Shown here: one piece after another, positions 6,119 through 15,329 of the stretch
How the letters are laid out: every line of letters starts with the position of its first letter
Numbering within the stretch: position 1 is the stretch's first letter
From: Planctomycetota bacterium
GTDB lineage: Bacteria; Planctomycetota; SZUA-567; H5-PLA8
DNA: 64,000 bases
Assembly (NCBI GenBank): GCA_027493525.1
Contig: JAOSKN010000002.1
Location: 62,001 to 126,000, forward strand
Reading direction: 5' to 3'
Position numbers and translations under genes: made by a program
The notes under the pieces: generated by a model
Databases searched by the model: none
Seen by the model: the letters and a program-made list of their open reading frames with translations, nothing else
What the model was told of the DNA's origin: nothing

Positions 6119-9100
6119 TCATGCTGGGATTGGCCCGCCGGCCCGCTCATCGAGGGATGCAAGAGCCCGCTCGATGCCCGCCAACACGGAGGCCCGGTCA
6201 TGGTGCCAGTCCTTTGCCAGCACACGCAGAACCTTCCAATCAAACGCGCCCAGGACGGCTGGGCGAAGGACGCATTCCTCCAGCACGTTCGCCCTGGGCG
6301 CGCCAGCATCGCGCTCGACGAGGATTCCCAGGCGATAGCGGTCATCCTCTGGTCTTCGAATGGCTAAGTCGCATCGGAAGTCCGAGTCGCCCACGCCCAG
6401 GTCAACCACGTACCCGCGTTCTCGCAGCGCGGTTGCTAAGGCGCTCACGAGTCCTTGCTGGGTGGCGTCCCTGCCGTCCGTCTCCGCACCAGTCGAGAAG
6501 GTCCCCAGAATCCGGCGGGCCAGGTCGGCCTGTCCGCCCGAGAGCGCCTCGGCGTAGGCCAGGTAGCGCTTCAGGCAGCTCGCGCCGTCGTTGTAGTCGT
6601 TGGTTATGTCCGTGTGCTTGATCGAGGAAACTAGCGCCATGTGCCGGCGGGCGCGGGAGAAGACCACGTTCAGCCTCTTCTCGCCTCCCCGCTTGTTGAT
6701 GGGCCCGAAGTTCATGAGCATCTTGCCATTGCCGTCGTGGCCGTAGCAGACGCTCATGATGATGATGTCGCGCTCGTCGCCCTGCACGTTCTCCAGATTC
6801 TTCACGAACAGCCCGCAGAACTGGTCGTCCTCCTCGCGTTCCATCTCGGCCTGGAGCAGCTCGTCGAACTCGGAATCCTGGCCCGCCAGGGCGTTCATGG
6901 CCCCCTCGATCTCGCCCTGCTGCGCCTCCGAGAAGGCCACGATGCCGATGCTCAGGCCGACCTTCCTCTTCAGGAGCCCACGCACGACCCGGGCGATGTA
7001 CTCGGCCTCGCCCGCGTTGCGCCGGTCCCGATACACGCCGTTGGGCATGAAATGGAAACTCAGCGGGCGGTCGAGCACGTGGCTCATGTGCTGGTCACCT
7101 GCCACCGCCGAGGCCGCCAAGATGGGCTGGGTCGCGGTCTGGAGGGCCACGTCCGGGACCGTCAGGAGCTTGCGGCTGTAGAACGCGGAGTTCGAGAAGC
7201 TGATCAGCGACTCGGACCGGCTGCGGTAGTGCCAGCACAGCATCGTGGCAGGCAGGTTCTCGGCCGACTGGGAGAGGAAGCTGTCGCTGGACAACTCGTA
7301 CCCCAGCGCGTCCGGCAGCTCGTCGGCGCCGGGTTCCTCTTCCGCCTCCTCGCCCTTGGACGAGAAGAAGTCGGTCGGCGGGAGCTGCTTCTCGTCGCCC
7401 ACGACGATGATCTGCGGGGCACGATAGAGCGCCGGGACCGCCTCCTCAAGGGGGATCTGGCTGGCCTCGTCGAAGATGACCACGTCGAAGCTCGTCCCCG
7501 TTAGGGGCAGGGTGTCCGAGACGCTCAAGGGGCTCATCAGCCAGATCGGCTTGAGGTCGGCGACGACCACGCCGGTCTCATCGTCTGACAGGTCCCGGAT
7601 GGAGCGGTAGCGCATCACTTTACCGAACTCGTGCTCCAGCTCGCGCCGCCCCTTGGAGTAGACCTTCTTCAGCTCCTTCTGCTCGGGCGTCAGTTGCGCG
7701 GCGGGCAGGCTCGTCAGGTTGGCCTTGGCCACGAAGTGCTCGTGGACCCCTTCGAGGATCAGTCTTGAGTTCAGGCCCATCCACGCGTCGTGATGATCCC
7801 TGATCCGCTCGACGTGCTGCGACAGGACGCGGCCGTCGGTCCTGGGCAGGGACCGGTCGCGCCGGTAGGCGCGCAGGAGCGCGGCGAGCAGGATGCCGGA
7901 CTCCAGCTCGTCCGGGGTCCAGGGCCGCTCGCGAAGCGCCCGGTACAGGTCGGGGGGAGCGGTCAGCAGGTCCGTGAGGACGGGCAGGATCTCCGGCAGG
8001 ACCGGCAAGGCCTCGCGCATGGCCACCAGCTCGTCCCCTAGGCGAGCGAGCCTCTTCTTGTCGTGGTCAACGAGCAATTGGCCCAGGATCTGGCCCATGG
8101 CCTTCGCGACCGGGCCCGCGCCGAGGATGGCGGCGAGTTCCTGGGTGGTGACCTCGTTGGACAGCGCGCGCTCGCGCAGGGCGCGCATCGCGGGCTTGAG
8201 CGCCGGCTCGGCGGCGTGCAGTTCCTCGACGAGGGAGGCCAGACCTTCCAGGTCGTCCGTCTTGAATTGATCCCGCGCCTTCCCAAGGGCCTCGTCGTGG
8301 GCGTCCCGCGCGTCGTACTCCGCCTTGAGGTCGGCCAGGATTCTGGACCAGGCCGGCGCGACGACATGCGCCTTGAAGTCGTACCGTGATCTCAAGATTC
8401 CGCGGAGCTTCCAGAACGAGGGCAGGAGGAACCTGAATATGGAGCCTTCGAGGCCGCGCGCCTGATCCAGGACGCCTTGCAGGTCCTCCGGCGGGATCTT
8501 CTCGCGCCAGTGCGTGGTCTTCTGGGCGGCCTTTTCGAGCCGACCGCCCAGCCCACGAATGTCCGAGACGGCCGAGCGGAGCCGCTGCACGGCGGGGTCC
8601 CGGGCGTTCAACAGGTTGCCTTGGCCGGTGTCGCAGAGGGGCTTGAGCCGCTCCGCGTACCCCACGACCTCCAGGACCGCCTCCAGCGAGGGAAGGGTCT
8701 CGCCCGGCAGGCCGCACGATCCCAGCTTCCCATGGAGCTCGTCCAGGAGCGGTTCCAGCTCGTCGATGCTCCTGGTGATGGCCTCGATGGGTCGATCGGC
8801 CTGGATCATCGGCATGGCCAGGTCGCGCAGGGCGTGGTTCCCGAAGACCTCCTCCCCGGACGCCTCCTGGAGGATGCGGGACAGGGAGCGGACGCTCTTG
8901 TCGAACTTGCCCCACGCCGCGTACCCGGGAAGCCGCTCGGCGTCCGCGTCGGTCACCTCGGGGAGCCGGTGCGAGAGCTCGATGAGCCGGTTGTAGACGA
9001 ATCGCAGGGGCACGCCGTCCCGCGGGTCCGCATGGCCCATTGCCGTCGAGAATCGCTCCAGGGCGTCCAACTCGAACCTCAGGTGCTTGACGACCTGGTC

Positions 9101-11320
9101 GCGCTCCTCCCTCACCGTCCTCAGGGCGCTGGCCTCGGCCAGGTACTTCTCGTAGGTCTGCTTCAAGTCGAGGATGAAGGACTTCTTGTCCGCCTGCGAG
9201 TCGTGGATGAGGCAGCAGAGCCTGTCCATGCCGCGCTGCTTGAGCCGGTGGTAGACGACGTCGATCGCCGCGCGCTTTTCGCAGACGAAGAGCACGCGCT
9301 TGCCCCGCGCCACGTAGTCCGCGATCAGGTTGGTGATGGTCTGCGACTTCCCCGTTCCGGGAGGCCCCTGGATGATGAAGCTGGCCCCGGTCCGGGCGCG
9401 CGCCACGGCGGTCGTCTGCGTCGGGTCGCTGTGGACGATCTGGTACGTGTCGTCAGGCGGCAGCGCGGCATTCTCAAGCGGCTCGGTCTTCCTGGGATGA
9501 AGCGAGAAGGTCGCGTCGAACGCCGGGTTGGGGAACTCGCCCTCCAGGAGCGTGTTGTAGTCGCGCACCAGGGACATCTTGCGGTAGTTGAAGTTCCCCA
9601 GCGTCAGGTTGCATAGATCGAAGTCCCAGACGTAGGGGTTGCTCTCGCGCTCCTCCTGGAGCACGTACATGTCCCGCTCGCGCATGGCGCCCGAGGGCGG
9701 CGACTCGGGCTGGATGTGCAGCAGCCTGGGCCTGGGCGCCTCGCCGGCCACGTCCTGCTGCGGCAACGGACTGGGACGGACGCGCTTCAGGAACAGTTGG
9801 AGACCAAGAGGCTGGAAGTTGTCCCGCGCGTAGGAGTAGTCGATGCCTTCGAGGGACCGCACGCCCTTCCCGGTCAGGCGCGCCCGCCTGCGGAAGACCT
9901 CCACCCGGGCCCGCGCGCGCTCGTGGACGAGTTTCACCTGCGGGCGATCCAGCCTCCTGAGCGTGATGCCCGGCTCGCTGGCGTGAATCTGGGACTGGAG
10001 GATCTCGAAGAACGAGTCGAGGCTCGCCTGCGACAGGTCGATGATCTCCGGCAACTGGAGCCCGTAGAGCTGCTTGAGGTGGTAGCGCAGGACCGGGTTG
10101 ACCTCGGCCTCCGTCGAATGCGGCGTGATCTTGTAACTGTCTCGCACGCCCTTCTGCCGCTCCAGGGCCACCGGCAGCAGCACCAGCGGCGAGGTGATCC
10201 GCTCCTCCTTCGCCTCCTTCAGGTTGTGCCAGCGCAGGAACGCGAGGACCAGGCGCAACTGGCTGAACCCGTACTCGTTCCTGTCCCGCGCCTCCTGGTT
10301 CCGGATCTGGTCCAGCACGCTGGGCAGGTACGGCGCGTCCTCGAACCGCAGGTACTTGCCCAGGTGGACGGTGCCGCCCTCCGAGATCGTCCCGGCGAAC
10401 TCGCCCTGCCAGGTGCACAGGGCGTCCGGCTTGATGTGCTTGTGGTCGAGCATCAAAGGCACGGAGGCGACGGTCAGGTTGAGCATCTGCAAGGTCGGCC
10501 GGAAGTAGAGCAGCCGGTTGCGCCTGGAGATGTCGAAGAGCCGGTCGCGCAGGCGCTGCTGGATGATCTTGCTGCGGTCGAGGTGCGTGGCCTCCTTGAA
10601 CCCGGCGATCCTGTGGAAGTCGAGGTCCGGCATCGCCACCTGGAGGCGGTAATTCGTCAGGGTCTCGATCAGGCCATTCAGGTCGGGCACGCGATCGTGC
10701 CTGCGAATCTCCGTCATGCCGGAGATGGCCTTCGCCACGACCTGGTGCAGGCGGGGATTCACCTGGAACAGGTTGACCCGAAGATCGACGAAGCGCTCCA
10801 GGTCCTCCTCCTCGGCGAAGTCGAAGCCGCAGGCCAGGCTCGCGGCGATCAGCCCCAGCGAGAAGATGTCGGTTAGCTGGTCGTGGTGCTCGACCTCGTG
10901 CTCCCACGAGACGTAGCCGGGCAGGAAGACCGGGCGGACGATGGCGTCCCCTCGTTTGGACACGAGGAGGTTACGGACCTTGCGCGAGCCGTCGTCCTCC
11001 TCGCGGATGTCCTGGTAACCCGCGATGTGCAGGGCGCGGCTTTCGACGCGCTCGATCCGGCGCAAGGCATCCAGGTTGAGGGCGGGCTTGAGGCGGGCCT
11101 GCTCGTTGAACCAGCACGTGTCGTTCGTGACCTGGAGGGCATCCAGGCCAGCGAGGGGCGCGACGTGCCCCTGGTTGTGCGCTGCCATGACCTGGCGGAA
11201 GAGCGGCAGGAGCGTGCCCAGGATCTCGTCGGTGGCGGGCGGGTCTCCCCCCGCGCGAGCCTTCAGGTACGCATGCAGCGCGTCGCCGGCTGGCGCCTCG
11301 GTCGGCCTTGAGGTGGTCAC
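6119..11320 (-). CDS. Pseudokinase / SF1 helicase (DUF4011-type) / Vsr-like nuclease fusion
   Basis: This 1733-residue protein has three parts. Residues 40-170 resemble the C-lobe of a protein kinase: a degenerate catalytic loop (AAHNQGHVAPLAG) and a 'PGYVSWE..TDIFSLG' segment (DIFSLG at 151-156), with no P-loop or HRD motif. The DUF4011-like 'LRDRLFDISRRNRLLYF' leads into an SF1 helicase core (COG1112 type) with Walker A GPPGTGKS (652-659), DEAS (1284-1287), GDEKQLPP, 'VQGDERDIIIMS' and 'RLNVVFSRARR'. The C-terminus has a Vsr/MTES_1575-like nuclease fold ('DFRCDLAIR', 'LGILVERD', 'WKVLRVLAKDWHHD'). The GTG start at 11320 overlaps the peptidase stop as GTGA; the frame is open upstream but only as shadow. 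Fusions of this kind are typical of anti-phage systems, with Mokosh the nearest kinase-helicase relative. The target is unknown. Confidence 0.8.
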   Translation of the reverse strand: MTTSRPTEAPAGDALHAYLKARAGGDPPATDEILGTLLPLFRQVMAAHNQGHVAPLAGLDALQVTNDTCWFNEQARLKPALNLDALRRIERVESRALHIAGYQDIREEDDGSRKVRNLLVSKRGDAIVRPVFLPGYVSWEHEVEHHDQLTDIFSLGLIAASLACGFDFAEEEDLERFVDLRVNLFQVNPRLHQVVAKAISGMTEIRRHDRVPDLNGLIETLTNYRLQVAMPDLDFHRIAGFKEATHLDRSKIIQQRLRDRLFDISRRNRLLYFRPTLQMLNLTVASVPLMLDHKHIKPDALCTWQGEFAGTISEGGTVHLGKYLRFEDAPYLPSVLDQIRNQEARDRNEYGFSQLRLVLAFLRWHNLKEAKEERITSPLVLLPVALERQKGVRDSYKITPHSTEAEVNPVLRYHLKQLYGLQLPEIIDLSQASLDSFFEILQSQIHASEPGITLRRLDRPQVKLVHERARARVEVFRRRARLTGKGVRSLEGIDYSYARDNFQPLGLQLFLKRVRPSPLPQQDVAGEAPRPRLLHIQPESPPSGAMRERDMYVLQEERESNPYVWDFDLCNLTLGNFNYRKMSLVRDYNTLLEGEFPNPAFDATFSLHPRKTEPLENAALPPDDTYQIVHSDPTQTTAVARARTGASFIIQGPPGTGKSQTITNLIADYVARGKRVLFVCEKRAAIDVVYHRLKQRGMDRLCCLIHDSQADKKSFILDLKQTYEKYLAEASALRTVREERDQVVKHLRFELDALERFSTAMGHADPRDGVPLRFVYNRLIELSHRLPEVTDADAERLPGYAAWGKFDKSVRSLSRILQEASGEEVFGNHALRDLAMPMIQADRPIEAITRSIDELEPLLDELHGKLGSCGLPGETLPSLEAVLEVVGYAERLKPLCDTGQGNLLNARDPAVQRLRSAVSDIRGLGGRLEKAAQKTTHWREKIPPEDLQGVLDQARGLEGSIFRFLLPSFWKLRGILRSRYDFKAHVVAPAWSRILADLKAEYDARDAHDEALGKARDQFKTDDLEGLASLVEELHAAEPALKPAMRALRERALSNEVTTQELAAILGAGPVAKAMGQILGQLLVDHDKKRLARLGDELVAMREALPVLPEILPVLTDLLTAPPDLYRALRERPWTPDELESGILLAALLRAYRRDRSLPRTDGRVLSQHVERIRDHHDAWMGLNSRLILEGVHEHFVAKANLTSLPAAQLTPEQKELKKVYSKGRRELEHEFGKVMRYRSIRDLSDDETGVVVADLKPIWLMSPLSVSDTLPLTGTSFDVVIFDEASQIPLEEAVPALYRAPQIIVVGDEKQLPPTDFFSSKGEEAEEEPGADELPDALGYELSSDSFLSQSAENLPATMLCWHYRSRSESLISFSNSAFYSRKLLTVPDVALQTATQPILAASAVAGDQHMSHVLDRPLSFHFMPNGVYRDRRNAGEAEYIARVVRGLLKRKVGLSIGIVAFSEAQQGEIEGAMNALAGQDSEFDELLQAEMEREEDDQFCGLFVKNLENVQGDERDIIIMSVCYGHDGNGKMLMNFGPINKRGGEKRLNVVFSRARRHMALVSSIKHTDITNDYNDGASCLKRYLAYAEALSGGQADLARRILGTFSTGAETDGRDATQQGLVSALATALRERGYVVDLGVGDSDFRCDLAIRRPEDDRYRLGILVERDAGAPRANVLEECVLRPAVLGAFDWKVLRVLAKDWHHDRASVLAGIERALASLDERAGGPIPA

Positions 11321-12537
11321 GCGGTCTCGGCCCTCGCCAGCATGTCGGGCCCGTCCTTCCTCAGGCTCGCGAGCATCTTCTTGCTGATCCGAAGCTCGCG
11401 ATTGGCGATCTCCTCCATGCGCTCGCGCAGCCCCGCCTTCTCGGCGAGTTCCAGGGCGCGGGCCAAGGGCAGGTCCTCCAGGCTGGGATCGACGGAGGCA
11501 AAGTCGAGCAGGATGTAGCAGAAGTAATCCCGCGCGCTCTTGTCGAGGAGTCCCAGCTCGCCCCAGAGGGCCTCGTCCTCGGCTGCCGCCGAGGGCGGCG
11601 CGTAGTCGTGAAACAACAGCCGGGCCTGCGCGAGGACCGGATCGGACTGAATCCATCGCTTCGAGAGGAGCGCGTCGATCAGCCGGCGCGTCAAGCCCAC
11701 CAGGGCCTGCTGGCCCAGCAGGTCGAGCTTCTCAAGGTTGGTGGGACCCTCGATCATCTCCCGTATCCTGGCGTCTGCATCCGGCGCTCCCCCGACCCAG
11801 AGGGAAAGCGCTCGCGTTCGGATGAAGGTCTCGGGGTGGACGATGCCCTCGGTCACCACGCCGCCCTTGGAGAATATCTCCTCGGCCTGCGCCAGGTAGG
11901 ACTCCGCGTTCACGTCCCTGGAGCCCGTGCTCGTCTTGACCAGGCAGCCCACGACCGCCTTCAGGTCCCCGCTGACCGCGTAGGAGCACCGGTCGGCGAA
12001 GATCTCCGCGTACTGCCGGAACCGCAAGGCGCTCCAGACGTGGCTGGGCTCGGCCCGTGAATCGGAGGCGACCGCGTCCAGTATGCGATCCGCGACGGCC
12101 GGCTGGCCGCCGTCGTGCTCGCGAAGCTTGTAGTGCCCCAGCTCGTGGCCGAGCAGGGCGCCCGTCTCCGGCTCGGACAGGACCTCAAGGATCGGACCCA
12201 TCAGGAGGATGTGGGCCTCGCCGGGCAGGCAGCAGATGGCCGCGTTGATGGCGTTATGGTCCTGCTGCGCCTGATAGAAAGTCAGGGGCACGTCGATGCC
12301 GAGCTTCCGCGCGGCCTCATCGCCCCTCGCGTAGAGCGTGCCGTGCGCCTGGCGGTCCAGCCGGTAGGTCTTCTTCAGGAGTTCCAGGCGAACCGCGTCC
12401 GCGTAGGCGGCCTGCTGCTTGTCCTCCGCGTACCAGGCCCACACGGCCTTCTCCCGGGTCCGCAGGTAGGACACCATCTCCCCCTGGTAGGGCAAGGGGC
12501 TCAAGGGCGTGTAGTGCCGGTCCATGCTTGCATCCAT
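11317..12537 (-). CDS. M48-type zinc metallopeptidase paired with the helicase
   Basis: This 406-residue protein has HELGH at 131-135 and, about 60 residues later, 'YAEIFADRCS', which supplies the third ligand in the E..AD pattern of M48 peptidases. Unlike HtpX or Ste24 it shows no transmembrane segments, so it is probably cytoplasmic. 'ICCLPGEAHILLMGPILEVL' precedes the active site as in M48. The stop overlaps the helicase GTG start by 4 nt, so the two are translationally coupled and likely form one system in which the peptidase activates or restrains the helicase-nuclease; that role is inferred. Starts at ATG 12537 or 12525 are equally possible, and neither has a strong ribosome site. Confidence 0.7.
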   Translation of the reverse strand: MDASMDRHYTPLSPLPYQGEMVSYLRTREKAVWAWYAEDKQQAAYADAVRLELLKKTYRLDRQAHGTLYARGDEAARKLGIDVPLTFYQAQQDHNAINAAICCLPGEAHILLMGPILEVLSEPETGALLGHELGHYKLREHDGGQPAVADRILDAVASDSRAEPSHVWSALRFRQYAEIFADRCSYAVSGDLKAVVGCLVKTSTGSRDVNAESYLAQAEEIFSKGGVVTEGIVHPETFIRTRALSLWVGGAPDADARIREMIEGPTNLEKLDLLGQQALVGLTRRLIDALLSKRWIQSDPVLAQARLLFHDYAPPSAAAEDEALWGELGLLDKSARDYFCYILLDFASVDPSLEDLPLARALELAEKAGLRERMEEIANRELRISKKMLASLRKDGPDMLARAETA

Positions 12538-12731
12538 TGGAACTGGAAGAAGTAACAAAGCGCCGGGAAGAGGTCAACCCAATCGCGTGGGCGAGTGACC
12601 GGGCAGCCAGAGCCCAACCGGAAGATCGACTCGCAAGACCAAGCCTGAGTCTCCATGTGCTCTCGACCCAAGACGAGGTCCTCGCGCCTATCTGTATAAA
12701 GGTAATTGGCGAACACAAGGAGGCTTGAACC

Positions 12732-13073
12732 ATGGGAAGAAAGTCGGTGGAACTCGTCGTGGACCTGGAGGAGGCGGCAAAGCGGCTCCTGACCAAGCCG
12801 AGCACCATCCGGCGTGAGATCAGGGAGGGCAAGCTCAAGGCCGTCAAGCTGGGCGGCAAGCTGATCGTGCGCGTTGTGGAACTGGAGAACTACCTGCTGC
12901 GGAAAGAGGACGAGGGCATGCCGCAGGTCCCCAGGGGCAGGAGAAGGAACGCTCTGGTCGAGATCGAGGAGTGGTCAGCGTCCAAGGATAAACTGCCGAG
13001 CATCTTCACGCTGGAGGAACTGCGCGAGGCTCGGGTTTCCATGCAGGAGGAGGCCCGCAGCCAGGGCGAATAG
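12732..13073 (+). CDS. Excisionase/MerR-like helix-turn-helix protein
   Basis: This 113-residue protein carries 'DLEEAAKRLLTKPSTIRREIREGKLKAVKLGGKLIVRVVELENYLL' in residues 10-56 (quoted in part order: helix, turn, recognition helix, wing). This is the winged HTH of the excisionase family, which bends DNA at attachment sites or represses transcription. The C-terminal half is charged and unrecognised. A perfect AAGGAGG (12717-12723) precedes ATG 12732, and TATAAA (12695-12700) could be the -10. It is divergent from the peptidase-helicase pair and heads a run of small genes, so it may regulate either side. Confidence 0.6.
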   Translation: MGRKSVELVVDLEEAAKRLLTKPSTIRREIREGKLKAVKLGGKLIVRVVELENYLLRKEDEGMPQVPRGRRRNALVEIEEWSASKDKLPSIFTLEELREARVSMQEEARSQGE

Positions 13074-13109
13074 TGAAGATCTTGGCACCTGGTTTGGGAG
13101 GACGTGGCA

Positions 13110-13352
13110 ATGTACGTGTTCAAGTGCGAGCTAAGGAGCAAGTACGGACTGACTACCAAGCTGATCGAGAAACTCGGTCCGCCGGACTGGTACGGTCCCA
13201 ATCCACACAATCCGCGGGCACAGGCCCACTTTTACCAGGAAGGCCGCGTCGAAGTCTTCGCGCGCGAGCACGAAGCGGAGATCAGGCGGGCAGCGGAAAA
13301 AAGGGCGAGGCAGAAGGAGAAGAACAGCAAGTGCAAGGCACGGAATACTTGA
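13110..13352 (+). CDS. Small protein with LT..LI..LG.PDW..NP motif
   Basis: This 80-residue protein is highly charged in its C-terminal third, a Lys/Arg/Glu helix. Its N-terminal 45 residues contain 'YGLTTKLIEKLGPPDWYGPNPHNPRAQAHFYQEGRVEVF'-like spacing (LT, LI, LGPPDW, NP, Y, RVE), a pattern I associate with short elements in several bacterial and phage proteins, without a known function. ATG 13110 has GGGAGG 8 nt upstream, which decides the start over the GTG at 13104. It lies 36 nt after the HTH gene, so co-transcription is likely. Confidence 0.5.
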   Translation: MYVFKCELRSKYGLTTKLIEKLGPPDWYGPNPHNPRAQAHFYQEGRVEVFAREHEAEIRRAAEKRARQKEKNSKCKARNT

Positions 13353-13421
13353 GCGCGACAATCAGGATTTCGAGGCTCGGTATCATCGCAGCGGGAACCA
13401 TTTCAGGATGGGAGATGAAAG

Positions 13422-13649
13422 ATGAAAGTCAATGCCTTCGTGATTCTCTCCGGCGCCACCGTGGAAATCGAGGTTCCAGAAGGGGCGAGCGAGGAGGAGA
13501 TCCGCGAGAAAATCCTCGAGGAAGCGGAACAGGTCGAGGCGTGCGGTTGCTGGGACCCCGAGATCGCCGAGTGCACGGTCCGGGCCCTGGAGGATGAGTT
13601 TTGGCGCGGCGTCTGGGATCGCCTGGGCCACAAGGACGGGGAATGGTAG
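13422..13649 (+). CDS. Small acidic protein of unknown function
   Basis: This 75-residue acidic protein begins 'MKVNAFVILSGATVEIEVPE' (strands) and continues 'GASEEEIREKILEEAEQV' (helix). The same strand-strand-helix opening occurs in the protein at 14331 ('VRVELDLPDGLPAEEVHDRIIERA'), so the two look like diverged paralogues. 'CGCWDPEIAEC' offers three cysteines. GGGAGATGAAAG precedes the ATG. No family is recognised. Confidence 0.5.
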   Translation: MKVNAFVILSGATVEIEVPEGASEEEIREKILEEAEQVEACGCWDPEIAECTVRALEDEFWRGVWDRLGHKDGEW

Positions 13650-13695
13650 TTCAGGCTGGCAGCGCCATGGTGGCGCCGGCATCGAGGAGAATGCC

Positions 13696-14274
13696 ATGTC
13701 GAAATTCGTGCGCTGGGAAGACGAGGACTACACCGAGGAATGGTACGAGGAGCGCCACGGCGATCCCGACGACGTGTACACGGAGTACCTCCGGACGGGG
13801 GTCGAGGAGCAGGCCCATGCCAACGGCTCGCCGGGCACGGACGAGGAGCCGTTTGGCATGGAGGACGCGGACCCCTGGGACGATCGCCGGATCATCGCGG
13901 ACATCGCGTCGCGGCACGGCATCCCCTTCGACTTCGACGCGGAGCCCGTCCCCGAAATCACCCCTGGGGACGTCGAGCGAGCCCAGAAGGATCGCGAGTG
14001 CTTCCCTGACCTCGGGCACTGTTGCCTGGAGTCGGGAACCCTGGGCGACCCCGGCGGCCCGCACGTGCGCTGGGCGCACTACGAGTACCTTGGCTTCGGG
14101 CCTAACTGCGTGGGCCCCGGCGTCCGCGCCTGCGTGCTGGTCAATGGCCAGCCGCTGGGCGGCGAGGATGCCGTCTGCCATGTGGTGCCAAAGAGGTTCG
14201 CGCCCATGCTGGAGTACCTGGTCGGGAAATTGAAAACGGTCCCGGAGAACCCAAGGCGCGCCCGCATAGCCTGA
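13696..14274 (+). CDS. Acidic hypothetical protein
   Basis: This 192-residue protein is very rich in Asp and Glu in its first 110 residues. The second half contains 'HCCLESGTLGDPGGPHVRWAHYEYLGFGPNCVGPGVRACVLVNGQ' (given in order, with Cys pairs at its ends), which looks like a compact beta domain with possible metal ligands. ATG 13696 has GAGGAG at 13684-13689. It sits in the small-gene cluster and ends 57 nt before the next start. No family is recognised; an acidic, DNA-mimic-like N-terminus is possible but unproven. Confidence 0.45.
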   Translation: MSKFVRWEDEDYTEEWYEERHGDPDDVYTEYLRTGVEEQAHANGSPGTDEEPFGMEDADPWDDRRIIADIASRHGIPFDFDAEPVPEITPGDVERAQKDRECFPDLGHCCLESGTLGDPGGPHVRWAHYEYLGFGPNCVGPGVRACVLVNGQPLGGEDAVCHVVPKRFAPMLEYLVGKLKTVPENPRRARIA

Positions 14275-14330
14275 TGGCGTTGATCCTCCCCCGTATGATC
14301 GCGCCGAGAATGGAAAGGAGCATTGAACCC

Positions 14331-14627
14331 ATGAAGATTGCCGCCGCCGTCTCCGTCTTCCCCGTCCGCGTCGAGCTGGACCTGCCGGACGGCCTGCCAG
14401 CCGAGGAGGTCCATGACCGAATCATCGAGCGGGCGAGAGTCATGCTGGCAAACAACGGCGCCCGGCACGTCGTCCTGAGCGCCAACGCGCCGGGCTTGTG
14501 CGAGCCGCTGGACTACCTGGGCGCCTTGGGGTTCCCCGTGCTGGTGCAGCATGTTCCCATCGAGGCCCCGCCGGAGGAGGCCGAGTACGACTACAGCCGC
14601 CTCGGCGATAGGGAGAACTACGATTAG
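14331..14627 (+). CDS. Small protein, paralogue-like to the gene at 13422
   Basis: This 98-residue protein opens with 'VFPVRVELDLPDGLPAEEVHDRIIERARVML', matching the strand-strand-helix pattern of the 75-residue protein at 13422. A loop with 'NGARHVVLSANAPGLCEP' and an acidic tail follow. The ATG at 14331 has AAAGGAG 13 nt upstream; the frame is open further upstream to 14274, but the protein alignment to its paralogue supports the later start. Function unknown. Confidence 0.45.
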   Translation: MKIAAAVSVFPVRVELDLPDGLPAEEVHDRIIERARVMLANNGARHVVLSANAPGLCEPLDYLGALGFPVLVQHVPIEAPPEEAEYDYSRLGDRENYD

Positions 14628-14748
14628 GGGATCGTAAATGGCGGGCCAGCCTGCGAGCGCCGGGCTTACCGGTCGATCGAGCGAACCGCCTCTATGTGCT
14701 CCTGCATCCTGTTCCTCGACGAGGTCGCGTCCGCTGATCGCGGATGCG

Positions 14749-15279
14749 CTACTGGGAGGCGCGCTCAATCAGGGCAAGTGCCTCCGAGAGTGCGTCCCGA
14801 TAATCCTCGTTGAACTTCCAGCCGCGCACCTCCTGATAAGCTGCCTTCAGCCTGTGCAAGCGGTTGGGGGATGGGTCGTCCTTGTACCAGCGAATCGCCC
14901 AGTCGATTAGCCCCTTCAATCCGGGGCCATCGCACTCTTCCATCTCAAGCACAACCATCGCCTGGAAGGCCGCGCGCTCCTCTTCGGATTCTTCATTTTC
15001 ATCGGTATTCAGCCAATCCTCAATCTGGTGGTGGCGGCCTCGCAGGCTTGCGGCAAGGTGGGATAACTCGGCCTTGCTGGCCTTTGCCGCCACGTCATGC
15101 CGAGTAATGTCACACGTGACCCCCCACCGTTGCGCCAGAGGGATGAGATCTCTTAGCCGTTCGGGAATTACTTCCGGATTAAGCTTGGGCGGATTCCAGT
15201 TCTCAGCCGTCCAGGCGAAGCGTCTCTGGAGTTCCTCGGCCGACCCGATGGTGAAGCGTCCGTCGTCTTCGTTCGCCAT
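14749..15279 (-). CDS. Hypothetical protein, predicted helical
   Basis: This 176-residue protein has no signal peptide or membrane segment and is mostly predicted helix, with many Trp residues ('FAWTAENWNPPKLNPEVIPERLRDLI', 'LIDWAIRWYKDD'). It is convergent with the small-gene cluster and on the same strand as the nuclease gene that precedes it (gap 50 nt), so the two may be co-transcribed. No family is recognised. Its neighbourhood suggests an accessory or defence role, which is inference only. Confidence 0.45.
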   Translation of the reverse strand: MANEDDGRFTIGSAEELQRRFAWTAENWNPPKLNPEVIPERLRDLIPLAQRWGVTCDITRHDVAAKASKAELSHLAASLRGRHHQIEDWLNTDENEESEEERAAFQAMVVLEMEECDGPGLKGLIDWAIRWYKDDPSPNRLHRLKAAYQEVRGWKFNEDYRDALSEALALIERASQ

Positions 15280-15329
15280 ACCACAATCCTGTCGATCGCC
15301 CTAGCAAGGTTAAATTGGTCGCCAACGCC

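Noticed and set aside
6641-10876. Long plus-strand frames (287, 379 and 386 residues) opposite the giant helicase
   Set aside because: They are antisense to a gene with many conserved motifs and have no recognisable domains; typical GC-rich shadow frames.
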